NCBI GenBank assembly: GCA_007122455.1 | Contig: SKTU01000017.1 | Location: 1 to 50,736, forward strand | Length of the DNA: 50,736 nt | From: Haloarculaceae archaeon | Lineage (GTDB): Archaea > Halobacteriota > Halobacteria > Halobacteriales > Haloarculaceae | Direction of reading: 5' to 3' | In this document: piece by piece, positions 42,861 to 50,331 of the stretch | Layout: every line of letters begins with the position of its first letter | Position numbering within the stretch: position 1 is the first letter of the stretch | Notes under the pieces: model-generated | Databases searched by the model: none | What the model was told of the DNA's origin: nothing | Seen by the model: the letters and a program-made list of their open reading frames with translations, nothing else | Program-made: the position numbers and the translations under genes

Positions 42861-43949
42861 TCAGATCGAGAGCTCGAACGCTTCGATGGCGGTTCCGGAG
42901 AGGATGCGCTCTCGGGCCTCCTCGTCTCCGAATTGACGCACCTGCTGATCCAGGGCGTCGGGATGGTCGAAATCCCAGTGTGGGTAATCCGTCGATAGCA
43001 TCAGCGAGTCGGTCCCCATCACGTCGATGATCTGTTGGAGGTGATTCGGATCGTTCGGTTCACCGATCGGCTGCGTCGAAATGTAGAACTGGTCGCGGAT
43101 GTACTCCTCCGGACTCTTCTCGAGCAGCGGCGCCTCGCTCCGACGCATCGAGTACTCCTTGTTGAACCGGAACATCATGTACGGCACCCAGCTAACGCCC
43201 GCCTCCAGGAACGAGAAGTTGAGATCGGGGAATTTCGCCGGCGTTCCGTTGACGATGAGACTCGACATCGTCATCATGTGCGCCCACGGGTGGGCGAGCA
43301 TGTGGTTCTCGAGGAACCGGTTGAACTGGGTGTCCTGGACCGGGAAATCCTTCGCGAAGGGGGCGCCCGCCGAGGCGTGGTAGGCGACGTGGAGACCGTT
43401 CTCCTCGGCGGCCTGGTAGATCACGTCGTAGACGGGATCGCCGAGCGGCGGCTGGGCGCCGCTGTTGAGCAGGTAGAGCCCCTCGATCGATTTCTCGGTG
43501 GCCATGCGGTCGATCTCCTCGGCGGCCGTCTCCGGCTCCTGGGTGGCGACCGTACAGAGTCCGAGGAACTGGTCGTACTCGTCGAGGAAGTTGTCCAGGA
43601 GGTAGTCGTTGTACGCGTACATCAGCTCGACTGCCCGGTCGTCCTCCGGAACCGAGTTCAGGACCGGGAAGGCGTTGATGAGCGGGTAGTCGATGCCGAA
43701 CTCGACGCAGATCTTCTCGTAGAGCGCGTCGGCGGTCTGGACGTTCTGCTTTTCGGTTTCGATCTTTCCGCCCATGTAACGGTTCCAGCCGCCGCGGTGG
43801 ACCGGGGTATAGGTCGGATATTTCGTGATCGATCGATACGGTTCGTCGCAGTACTCCGCGAGCTCGTCGAACGGGATCGAGAGGTGGACGTCCGTATCGA
43901 CGACGGTCGTATCCGCGAAGGGTGTGGTCTTCTCAGCCGTGCTAGCCAT
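42861..43949 (-). CDS. Amidohydrolase-2 family (COG2159) protein, copy 2
   Basis: A 362-residue TIM-barrel metal-dependent hydrolase or decarboxylase. Key regions are VVDTDVHLSIPFDELAEY at the N-terminus (D-x-H in place of HxH), HVAYHASAGAPFAKDFP in the middle, FLEAGVSWVPYMMFRFNKEY and LSTDYPHWDFDHPDAL with the barrel Asp. It is a paralogue of the protein at 13627-14709. The ATG at 43949 was chosen over an ATG seven codons upstream because a strong TTTATAC box (43974-43980) is centred 28 bases before it and would start transcription there. It leads the operon with the Rieske and 107-residue genes. Substrate unknown. Confidence 0.88.
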   Translation of the reverse strand: MASTAEKTTPFADTTVVDTDVHLSIPFDELAEYCDEPYRSITKYPTYTPVHRGGWNRYMGGKIETEKQNVQTADALYEKICVEFGIDYPLINAFPVLNSVPEDDRAVELMYAYNDYLLDNFLDEYDQFLGLCTVATQEPETAAEEIDRMATEKSIEGLYLLNSGAQPPLGDPVYDVIYQAAEENGLHVAYHASAGAPFAKDFPVQDTQFNRFLENHMLAHPWAHMMTMSSLIVNGTPAKFPDLNFSFLEAGVSWVPYMMFRFNKEYSMRRSEAPLLEKSPEEYIRDQFYISTQPIGEPNDPNHLQQIIDVMGTDSLMLSTDYPHWDFDHPDALDQQVRQFGDEEARERILSGTAIEAFELSI

Positions 43950-43973
43950 CGGTGAGTTATTGCCTGTCATGCA

Positions 43974-43980
43974 GTATAAA
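43974..43980 (-). promoter_or_regulatory. TATA box of the amidohydrolase/Rieske operon
   Basis: Read on the minus strand this is TTTATAC. Its centre is 28 bases before the ATG at 43949 and only about 7 bases before the alternative ATG at 43970, so it decides the start in favour of 43949 for a leaderless transcript. Confidence 0.6.
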
Positions 43981-44022
43981 CCTCACCCAGGTCCGGCCCG
44001 TCCACCGCCTCCGCGATGTCGG

Positions 44023-44640
44023 TCAGATCACGCGGAACACGCGAACCGTATCGCGTTTCCCGGGCTCGTGGATCAATTGGGCGAGTCCGAGCGACGAGAA
44101 CACCTCCTTCCAGTTGCGGTGGTACAGCGGGAAGTCGTCGTCGACGTAGCTCACCGTCGCGTCCTCGCGACCGCGCTGTGGACTGTTCCCCTCGTTTTCG
44201 GCCGTGATCAGCAGGTCTGCAGTGACGCGGACCAGCTCCTCGAACACCCACTCGTTATCCGGGTGAACGTGCTGGAGCGTTTCGACCGAGTAGACGACGT
44301 CGAAGGCGTCGTCGGGTATCTCGGGGACCACGTCCTCGATCGCCCCGGTGTGGAAGGTCCCGGTCTCCGCGAGCTTCGGGTAGTAGTCGGCCATCACTTC
44401 GAACGACGCGTCGTTGATGTCGATCCCGGTGAGGTTCTCGTAGCCACACTCGCGGAGACGCTCGAGGTGGCGACCGGAGCCACAGCCGACCTCGAGGATG
44501 GCCGCATCCGAGCGCACGCTGTAGTCGAACACGTCGATGAGCGTCTCGCTCACCTCGTTGGATCCGATCTCGGCGTAATACTTCGGGGAGAACGCCCCGG
44601 AACGCTCCGCCCACCCTCGCTGGTTGTCGTCTGGATCCAT
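44023..44640 (-). CDS. Class I SAM methyltransferase, copy B
   Basis: A 205-residue methyltransferase, paralogue of the gene at 40144-40752. Motif I is ILEVGCGSGRHLERL (about 48-62), followed by NLTGIDINDASFEVM, DVVYSVETLQHVHPDNEW and FPLYHRNWKEVFSSL. A GTTTTACG box lies about 27 bases before the ATG, and a further AT-rich stretch (44701-44718) sits upstream. It is 73 bases upstream of the amidohydrolase start and could be the first gene of the same transcript, although the amidohydrolase has its own TATA box. The substrate is unknown. Confidence 0.87.
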   Translation of the reverse strand: MDPDDNQRGWAERSGAFSPKYYAEIGSNEVSETLIDVFDYSVRSDAAILEVGCGSGRHLERLRECGYENLTGIDINDASFEVMADYYPKLAETGTFHTGAIEDVVPEIPDDAFDVVYSVETLQHVHPDNEWVFEELVRVTADLLITAENEGNSPQRGREDATVSYVDDDFPLYHRNWKEVFSSLGLAQLIHEPGKRDTVRVFRVI

Positions 44641-44784
44641 ACGTGACGAAACGTCGGCGATACGTAAAACTGGAGAGATACGCCGTCTGCAGTTACGTCG
44701 ATAAAATAGTAATATATCGTCGTTCGGGGGACGGAAGAACGACCGGGAGAGCTGAGGGGTTCATCTCCGCGGGAGCCAACAGCG

Positions 44785-45822
44785 TCAGTAGCTGGCCGAC
44801 TCCGGTCGCTGCTGGGCGTACAGATCGAGGACGGCCTTCGCTCCACCGAGTACGACGGGGCCGATGAACAGGCCGATCGCCCCGAACAGGACGATTCCGC
44901 CGAAGATTCCAACGACGATGATCGCCACGTTGAGCGCTCCGGTACGGTTGATGATCACGGGACGAAGGTAGAGATCCGAGAGGCTGACCAGCGAACCGAA
45001 TACGAACAGAGCTACTGCTGCCGTTGGACGACCGATCGCGAGAAGATAGCCCGACGTCGGAACCCACACGCCGAACGCTCCGATCAGCGGGAGCAATGCG
45101 AATAAAAACGTCATCACGGTCAAAAAGACGACGCCGGATACACCGATGAGCGCCAGTCCGATCCCGAGCAGTATCGCCTGGATCGCTGCGACAGCCACGT
45201 TTCCGACGACGGACGCCCACATGAGCTTGTCGAGCTCGACGAGCAGTTCCCGCTGCACACGGTCGTTGACGGGGATAACTGCTCGTAGCCACGAAACGAG
45301 CCGATCACCGTCACGAAGCAGCGTGAAGAGCACAAAAATCGTTATTGTGAGTCCGATCAGCACACCCGGAAGACCACTGACGACAGTTAACGCACCGGTA
45401 GCGAGACGCTGCAGTCCGGCTTCGATCGGCTCGCGATACGTCGCGTATAGCAGATCGAAGTCGACCACGTATCCGACAGCCCCGAGACGATCCTCGATTA
45501 CGTCCAGACGAATCCCCTCGTCCTGTACGGCAGTCAGTAGCTCGAGGCCTTCCTGAATCGCAAGCGTGAGAAGGTAGGCGATCGGGAGGAAAATAACGAA
45601 TATCGAGAGCACGGTGAGCGTGCCCGCAGCCGTAGCCGAACTCAGGTGACGCTCTAACCGCTGCTGTGCGGGGGCAAGGACGTACGCGAGGATGATCGCC
45701 AGCAAAACGTACTGGAGATAGGTGAACATGAGAAGCGCAGCGAGGATTCCGCTGATCGCTGCCAGGATCGACAGCCCAATACGGTCGGAAATCCAACGGG
45801 ATCGATCGTCTTTTTCAGTCAT
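44785..45822 (-). CDS. AI-2E/PerM-type membrane transporter
   Basis: A 345-residue protein of the AI-2E transporter (PerM, formerly UPF0118) family with about eight hydrophobic segments: an N-terminal pair around 15-50, one at 65-90, then a long amphipathic region (EGIRLDVIEDRLGAVGYVVD) and a run of C-terminal helices including LPLIGAFGVWVPTSGYLLAIG, where the family has a conserved P-x-x-G-x-x-x-x-W-x-P motif, and GIVLFGAIGLFIGPVVLGGAKAV. Reported relatives move AI-2, sodium/proton or export small molecules; the substrate here is unknown. It is divergent from nothing close: the upstream CBS gene is on the same strand, 109 bases away. Confidence 0.88.
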   Translation of the reverse strand: MTEKDDRSRWISDRIGLSILAAISGILAALLMFTYLQYVLLAIILAYVLAPAQQRLERHLSSATAAGTLTVLSIFVIFLPIAYLLTLAIQEGLELLTAVQDEGIRLDVIEDRLGAVGYVVDFDLLYATYREPIEAGLQRLATGALTVVSGLPGVLIGLTITIFVLFTLLRDGDRLVSWLRAVIPVNDRVQRELLVELDKLMWASVVGNVAVAAIQAILLGIGLALIGVSGVVFLTVMTFLFALLPLIGAFGVWVPTSGYLLAIGRPTAAVALFVFGSLVSLSDLYLRPVIINRTGALNVAIIVVGIFGGIVLFGAIGLFIGPVVLGGAKAVLDLYAQQRPESASY

Positions 45823-45931
45823 ACATGCTCTAACGCCGTGGTACGGTCGTTGACGAGATCTGGTGGGTCACAGCGAGTGAGACGGCCGTCTGAGCACCGC
45901 TGTCCGGACTTTCCCTCAGGGGCCAAGAACA

Positions 45932-47146
45932 TTACCCCCCGAGCCACCAACCGTAGAGTTGTTCCTGTTCGTTTTTCTCCGAACGTTTCTTCGATTTTCC
46001 GTACGTCTTCCCCTTGAGAACTTGCCGTTCGACCGCGTTCGTAGCCAGCCGGAGAGCGTGTGCGGCACCGAATCCCTCCCCGTCAGCGGTGAAGTAACCG
46101 CGGTCGGTGACCAATCGAATCCGTGCCAGCACTAATGGAACGCCGCGGAACTGCTCTTTGTGCTCCTGCAGTTCGATACTGGCTTTGATCACGGTCATCT
46201 CACCGTACTTCGAGACCACGCTCTCGATAAGCGCCGACACCTCGTCGTAGTCCATCTCGTCGAGTAAATCGAGACCGAACACCTGCACGTCCCGTCGGTC
46301 GTCCTGCTCCCAGGTGAGGGCCTTGATGACGTCCGTCTTCGTGATAATCCCGATCGGTTTGTCGGTCTCGTCGGCCGTGACGACGAGTGAAGAGATACCC
46401 TGGTCGAACATCGTTTCGACCACCTCGTCGAGTGGTGCACTTCGACGGACCGTCGCGACCGCGTCGGACATCAGGTTCCGAACGGGCAAATCGAGCATCC
46501 TGTCGGAATCACCTTCACGGGCGCCGAAGCCGTCATGGCTTTTCCCACTCTGTCGGTCGCCGTGCCCGCCGAAGATATCCGACGATCCGCCCTGGCTCCT
46601 GCTGCCGTTACGCGTTGTGAACTCGATAACGTCGTACAGACTCAGAATCCCGACGAGACTCCCGTCGTCGACGACCGGGAGGTGCGTGATGCGTCCCTCA
46701 CGTAATGAATTGAGCGCTTTCCCGATCGTGGTTTCGGGGGTCGCGCTGACTAACTCCGTCGTGTACGCGTCCTCGACAGTCACCGCATCGAGAAACGGAC
46801 GGACGGCCTCGAGGACAGCATCTCCAGTCACCACACCGAGGACGCGATCGTCGTCGACAACGGGTAGCGTTTTGGCGTCGCTTCCGATCATGAGTCGTGC
46901 GACCTCGCGGACGTCCTCGGTGCGGTCGACGATCGGGACGTGCTGAGCCTGTGAGCCGACCTTCGCCGAGGGCTGGTTGGACGAGGAGGCCAACTGCCGG
47001 CGGTTGACAACGCCGCGGTACCCCTCACCGTCCGTCACTACAACGGCATCGAGTTCCCGGTTCTCGAACGTTCCAGCGACCTTCGAGAGCGGCGTTCCGG
47101 CGTCGAATTCGGTGAATTCTGTCGAAAAGATTTTGCAAATGTCCAT
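45932..47146 (-). CDS. Four-CBS-domain protein fused to an HPF/RaiA-like domain
   Basis: A 404-residue fusion. Four CBS motifs are seen at about 5-60, 68-118, 125-178 and 222-280, each with the hxxhxVxD-type core (LDAVVVTDGEGYRGVV, TLPVVDDDRVLGVVTG, HLPVVDDGSLVGILSL, SLVVTADETDKPIGII). A Gly/Ser-rich linker (about 185-215) separates CBS3 from CBS4. The C-terminal part, about 310-390 (VIKASIELQEHKEQFRGVPL, GAAHALRLATNAVERQVLK), resembles the S30AE/HPF domain of ribosome hibernation factors. CBS pairs bind adenine nucleotides, so energy-dependent ribosome hibernation is a natural hypothesis. It is divergent from the 138-residue gene at 47313. Confidence 0.85.
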   Translation of the reverse strand: MDICKIFSTEFTEFDAGTPLSKVAGTFENRELDAVVVTDGEGYRGVVNRRQLASSSNQPSAKVGSQAQHVPIVDRTEDVREVARLMIGSDAKTLPVVDDDRVLGVVTGDAVLEAVRPFLDAVTVEDAYTTELVSATPETTIGKALNSLREGRITHLPVVDDGSLVGILSLYDVIEFTTRNGSRSQGGSSDIFGGHGDRQSGKSHDGFGAREGDSDRMLDLPVRNLMSDAVATVRRSAPLDEVVETMFDQGISSLVVTADETDKPIGIITKTDVIKALTWEQDDRRDVQVFGLDLLDEMDYDEVSALIESVVSKYGEMTVIKASIELQEHKEQFRGVPLVLARIRLVTDRGYFTADGEGFGAAHALRLATNAVERQVLKGKTYGKSKKRSEKNEQEQLYGWWLGG

Positions 47147-47312
47147 GGGTGCTTTTTAGAGAATGGGCTGCTAGACGGTTATGGCTATTCCCTGTTCGAA
47201 GATATCGGGCCGTGAGTTCGACTGGTAATCCGACCGCGGTTTCGACATCCGCCGCAATACCATGAACGGGGACCGTACAAACGTTGATTGGCACCGCAGC
47301 CCTCGATAGGGT

Positions 47313-47729
47313 ATGGTCGAACTCTCAGACGAAAGACAACTGATCGTACGAGCGGAGTCCAAACTGCAGCAGTGGACGAACCGTGCCCGGATGGAGGCCT
47401 ACAGTGAACTGTTCGAGAGTGAGGAGCCAATTCTCACCGTAGAAGAATTACAGCTCCTCGATGCGCTCGACTCAGCACTGGAACGACAGGGTGGCGACGG
47501 TGTCTGGGGGACCGATCAGTACGGCCTCCACACAGGATCGGAGAGACCGCTTGGGGTCGTCTGTGTGTACCATCCACAGATCACCGAAGATTCCGTCCTA
47601 TCGGGTGAAGACGGGATCGACGACGAGACGGAAGAGCGGCTCAATGCAGCACTCTGGAGGTATAGCGAACGCGTCGCGACACTCATCGAAGCGGAACTCG
47701 ACGAGTTCGTCCGTCAGTCGCGGCGGTAA
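47313..47729 (+). CDS. Haloarchaeal hypothetical protein, 138 residues
   Basis: An acidic soluble protein of 138 residues with no signal peptide or membrane segment and no Cys except one in VCVYHPQ. No characterised family was recognised. The N-terminal half is helical with ESKLQQWTNRARMEAYSELF, the middle has QYGLHTGSERPLGVVCVYHP, and the C-terminus is helical (ALWRYSERVATLIEAELDEFV). The codon bias and acidity look like a real haloarchaeal gene, and it stands divergent from the CBS gene, 166 bases away. Function unknown. Confidence 0.7.
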   Translation: MVELSDERQLIVRAESKLQQWTNRARMEAYSELFESEEPILTVEELQLLDALDSALERQGGDGVWGTDQYGLHTGSERPLGVVCVYHPQITEDSVLSGEDGIDDETEERLNAALWRYSERVATLIEAELDEFVRQSRR

Positions 47730-47851
47730 ACGCTTCAAACACGAACGGACTTCGGTTTCGTCGAACCAACCGATCAGTTGGTGAATCGTTTTGGAGTCAA
47801 GTGGTTCAAAAATCTTCGTCTTCCGGACGAGTTGGTTTCGGGCGTCGTCCC

Positions 47852-48091
47852 TCAGTGCTTGAGTCGGATTTCGTCGTCGGTTATCGTGTCGATCCGACTC
47901 GTCTCCAGAAGGTAATCGTCCCCGTCTGCGTCACCCCATCCGAGTTTAGATCTGATCGTGTCCGTAATCCCTGGATCCGGATCGACGTACGCTTTGCCGT
48001 CTCTGACCTCGGTGACCATACCGATCTTCTCACCGTTGGTGTTGACTACTCGCTTGCCTTCGTCGTCATCAGTTACGCTCGTTCGTTGCAT
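47852..48091 (-). CDS. Small PRC-barrel-like protein
   Basis: A 79-residue acidic protein with the pattern of a single PRC-barrel domain: GKRVVNTNGEKIGMVTEVRDGKAYVDPDPG, then a C-terminal ETSRIDTITDDEIRL. PRC-barrel proteins in haloarchaea are small and often unlinked to a pathway; some relatives bind RNA or lie near ribosome-maturation genes. An TATAACAAAG box lies about 33 bases before the ATG. Neighbours give no functional hint. Confidence 0.8.
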   Translation of the reverse strand: MQRTSVTDDDEGKRVVNTNGEKIGMVTEVRDGKAYVDPDPGITDTIRSKLGWGDADGDDYLLETSRIDTITDDEIRLKH

Positions 48092-48501
48092 TGCATGTTT
48101 CAGTATCCCACTCGAAGTCTTTGTTATACAGTGACCATCTCTCCTCGCTGAGTGATAGTCCAGTATTACACGATACGAGTTGGAATATCGTACAACCTAA
48201 ACGTCGAAGAGCTCCGTTTGAACGACGTATGCTGGTCCACCACGCGCGAGGCTACGACAATCCCTATGAAACGTTCAGAAACAGTGGTTTTTCCCACATC
48301 GTATAACTCTGTGACGGAACACTCGCCGCTCTCTCCGTCAACAGTGAACGCCTCCGCGATCTCAGCACCTCGAAGTCGGATCGGCTTTCGTCGAACTTCG
48401 CCGGGTGGCCAGTCTCGTCGCTGACTGTCAGTAATGCCTGCGTCCAAACACTTGACAGACCGATTTTTACTGTGGCGCAGGAGATACGGATCCGAGAAAT
48501 G
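48092..48501. other. 410-base gap without a convincing gene
   Basis: This gap has lower GC than the window average. The longest candidates are a minus-strand reading frame at 48166-48447 (93 codons, containing RGAEIAEAFTVDGESGECSV and KTTVSERFIGIVVASRVVDQ) and plus-strand frames of mixed composition. None has acidic bias throughout, a TATA-type box at the right distance, or a recognised family, so no gene is called. The minus frame may be a decayed remnant. Confidence 0.5.
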
Positions 48502-49263
48502 TCACGCGTTCTCTCGCCTGTTCAGCCGTTCGGTCAACGAGTCGAGGTGGTCGATACCGACGACTGCGACGGTATCTCCGTTCTCACGGAGTTCGAAGAG
48601 GCGATCGGCCATGTACTCCTCCCGAGTCTCGTCCTCGAACCGGGACGCTCGAACGGAGTTGGCGGTTTGGAACGCGTTCATGAACGCTCGTGACTGTCGG
48701 ACCTGTTCGCGCTCGTCGAGCGCCTGCTCTTCCGGTGTGTCCCGCCAATCGGTGTCGTGTGCCACCGGAAAGTCGACTTCCAATCGGACGGGGGTTCGCG
48801 CGGCGACGGTAGCGGCAAGCCGGCAGACGACTGCATGCTTTGTCACCGAGGCTACGTTCGAGAGAACGCTACGGATTGTCGCCAATGGCGGCCGCTTACG
48901 AAGGAGATTCCAAACCAATTTCCGAAAGAAACCCCAGGTCGGTCGATCGATCCCAACAGTGGTATCAGTCCCTGCAGCCTGAATCGCAGCGCTCATCTCG
49001 CCACCGAAGGCGGGTGGGCTCTGATCGCTCCGTGCGTACTGTTCGAACAGCGGGATCGCGATCGGTGGGATTTCCAGCGCGAGAATGTCGGTGTCGAGGC
49101 TCTCGGTGGTCCGTCGCACTCGATACGTACTCGCCGGGTGATCGTGAACGACCCCCACGAGGGTTAGCATCCCCCCAATCCCGTTCTTTTTCGGCACACG
49201 CCGCACGTATTTCCCAGTCATCCGGGGATCCCGATCGTCGTCCACGTGCTGATCGAATTTCAT
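48502..49263 (-). CDS. TraB/PrgY-family (TIKI-like) protein
   Basis: A 253-residue TraB-domain protein. It has the family opener LTLVGVVHDHPASTYRVRRT followed by DTDILALEIPPIAIPLFEQY, where TraB proteins carry their conserved His and Glu, and the closing DTVAVVGIDHLDSLTERL. In place of the usual C-terminal membrane helices there is a single short hydrophobic patch near FFRKLVWNLLRKR, so it is probably cytoplasmic or peripherally bound. TraB proteins are related to EreA/ChaN-type hydrolases and may be proteases; activity here is not established. Its GC is lower than the window average. Confidence 0.8.
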   Translation of the reverse strand: MKFDQHVDDDRDPRMTGKYVRRVPKKNGIGGMLTLVGVVHDHPASTYRVRRTTESLDTDILALEIPPIAIPLFEQYARSDQSPPAFGGEMSAAIQAAGTDTTVGIDRPTWGFFRKLVWNLLRKRPPLATIRSVLSNVASVTKHAVVCRLAATVAARTPVRLEVDFPVAHDTDWRDTPEEQALDEREQVRQSRAFMNAFQTANSVRASRFEDETREEYMADRLFELRENGDTVAVVGIDHLDSLTERLNRRENA

Positions 49264-49560
49264 GCTTTAGAAGTTGGTTAACAGGAATTAGAACAATGTT
49301 TAATAAGCATTTCCTTCTGAAACGAACGATCAGACAACGTAGCGGAACGTGACGGAACGGGCTCCTTTTGACAGCGAGAGAATCCTGCCGTTTCCGTGAG
49401 GTCGTTCGAAAATCGAAGGGTTCCGGGATGTGAAAACGCGCATCGTTTTCAAGCACGATTCACGTGGGACGACTTCATCGAGGTTGACCCACCTCAACTG
49501 ATACTCACCTGGAGAGTCTGGCCTCCAGGGCGTGAAGGAGGCCGGCACAAGGGTCCGAAG
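49264..49560. other. Low-GC gap with a possible transposase remnant
   Basis: The stretch is AT-rich at its left end (about 32% GC in the block at 49261). On the plus strand, a short frame at about 49510-49604 reads ESGLQGVKEAGTRVRSHN, then NSVRGVPTESTD and a stop, weakly resembling the C-terminal tail of IS200/IS605 TnpB proteins; a stop codon interrupts the frame just upstream. It could be a degraded insertion-sequence end. No intact gene was found. Confidence 0.3.
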
Positions 49561-50103
49561 TCACAACTCTGTCCGGGGCGTCCCGACGGAGTCAACAGAT
49601 AGATAGGCAAACAGCTGATCCGCTTCCGGGCGATGTTCGACTGTCCCCTTCGATTGATTGTACTCAATGGCGTTGGCGTCATCCATCTTCGGCAGATGGC
49701 ACTGATACAGGCTGACGTAGACGCGCTTCCGTATATTCGAGGAGACTGCGTCCACCGGTTTGTCGTTCTCAATGCTTGCAATGAATTTGGCGAGATCGCT
49801 CAAGCTCGTCGCCTTCGTACCCCCGTCCAAACAGTTCAGGACGTGTCGTCGTCGTTCGTTCGACAACAGTCCGAAGACGACATCCTTGGGCAGCCAGTCC
49901 ACGTCCTCGGGGGCTACCGGTTCGGTCACGGCGGTGCGTCCCGTAGTATCTCGGGATGCGTCGGTGGTCTGTGAGGGTTTCTCGGCGTCCTCACTTGATA
50001 CTGAAGCTCTCCATTTTCGCCACCTCCCGGTTGAGGATTTCGGCAGTAGCCCGAACGTATCGATAGTAACCAGATCCTGAGGAATATTTATTGTAGTTTT
50101 CAT
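49561..50103 (-). CDS. DUF7344-type winged-helix protein
   Basis: A 180-residue protein with a C-terminal winged-helix domain of the haloarchaeal DUF7344 type: FGLLSNERRRHVLNCLDGGT, then SLSDLAKFIASIEND and RKRVYVSLYQCHLPKMDDA, ending in EHRPEADQLFAYLS. The N-terminal 65 residues are a low-complexity Ser/Thr-rich linker (RASVSSEDAEKPSQTTDASR) with no recognised domain. Such proteins are predicted DNA-binding regulators. The target is unknown; it stands alone, near the AT-rich gap and upstream of the partial aldehyde dehydrogenase. Confidence 0.83.
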   Translation of the reverse strand: MKTTINIPQDLVTIDTFGLLPKSSTGRWRKWRASVSSEDAEKPSQTTDASRDTTGRTAVTEPVAPEDVDWLPKDVVFGLLSNERRRHVLNCLDGGTKATSLSDLAKFIASIENDKPVDAVSSNIRKRVYVSLYQCHLPKMDDANAIEYNQSKGTVEHRPEADQLFAYLSVDSVGTPRTEL

Positions 50104-50331
50104 GATGTAGTTTAATTGATCATTCGAGTGAAACTCTGTGCTTGACAGGGCATTTCGATGAATCCGTCATCCACCAGGGAGCTCCATAGAGAGCACCCAC
50201 CCTGACAGTTAACGAATCGGTCTCGAGGGCTCTGCTGTATATCCTCTCAGTCTTGCACGGCTTTACTAACAATTATCGGAGAATACGAGGGTCAGGTGTA
50301 TGAACTCGACTCTGCTCCGGAGATCTCTTCG

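Noticed and set aside
45859..45867. A CCACCAGATC-like word near the AI-2E gene start, similar to the nos-island element
   Set aside because: It differs at the position just before ACCAGA, it is not at the 34-base distance from a start codon, and the gene is unrelated; treated as chance.
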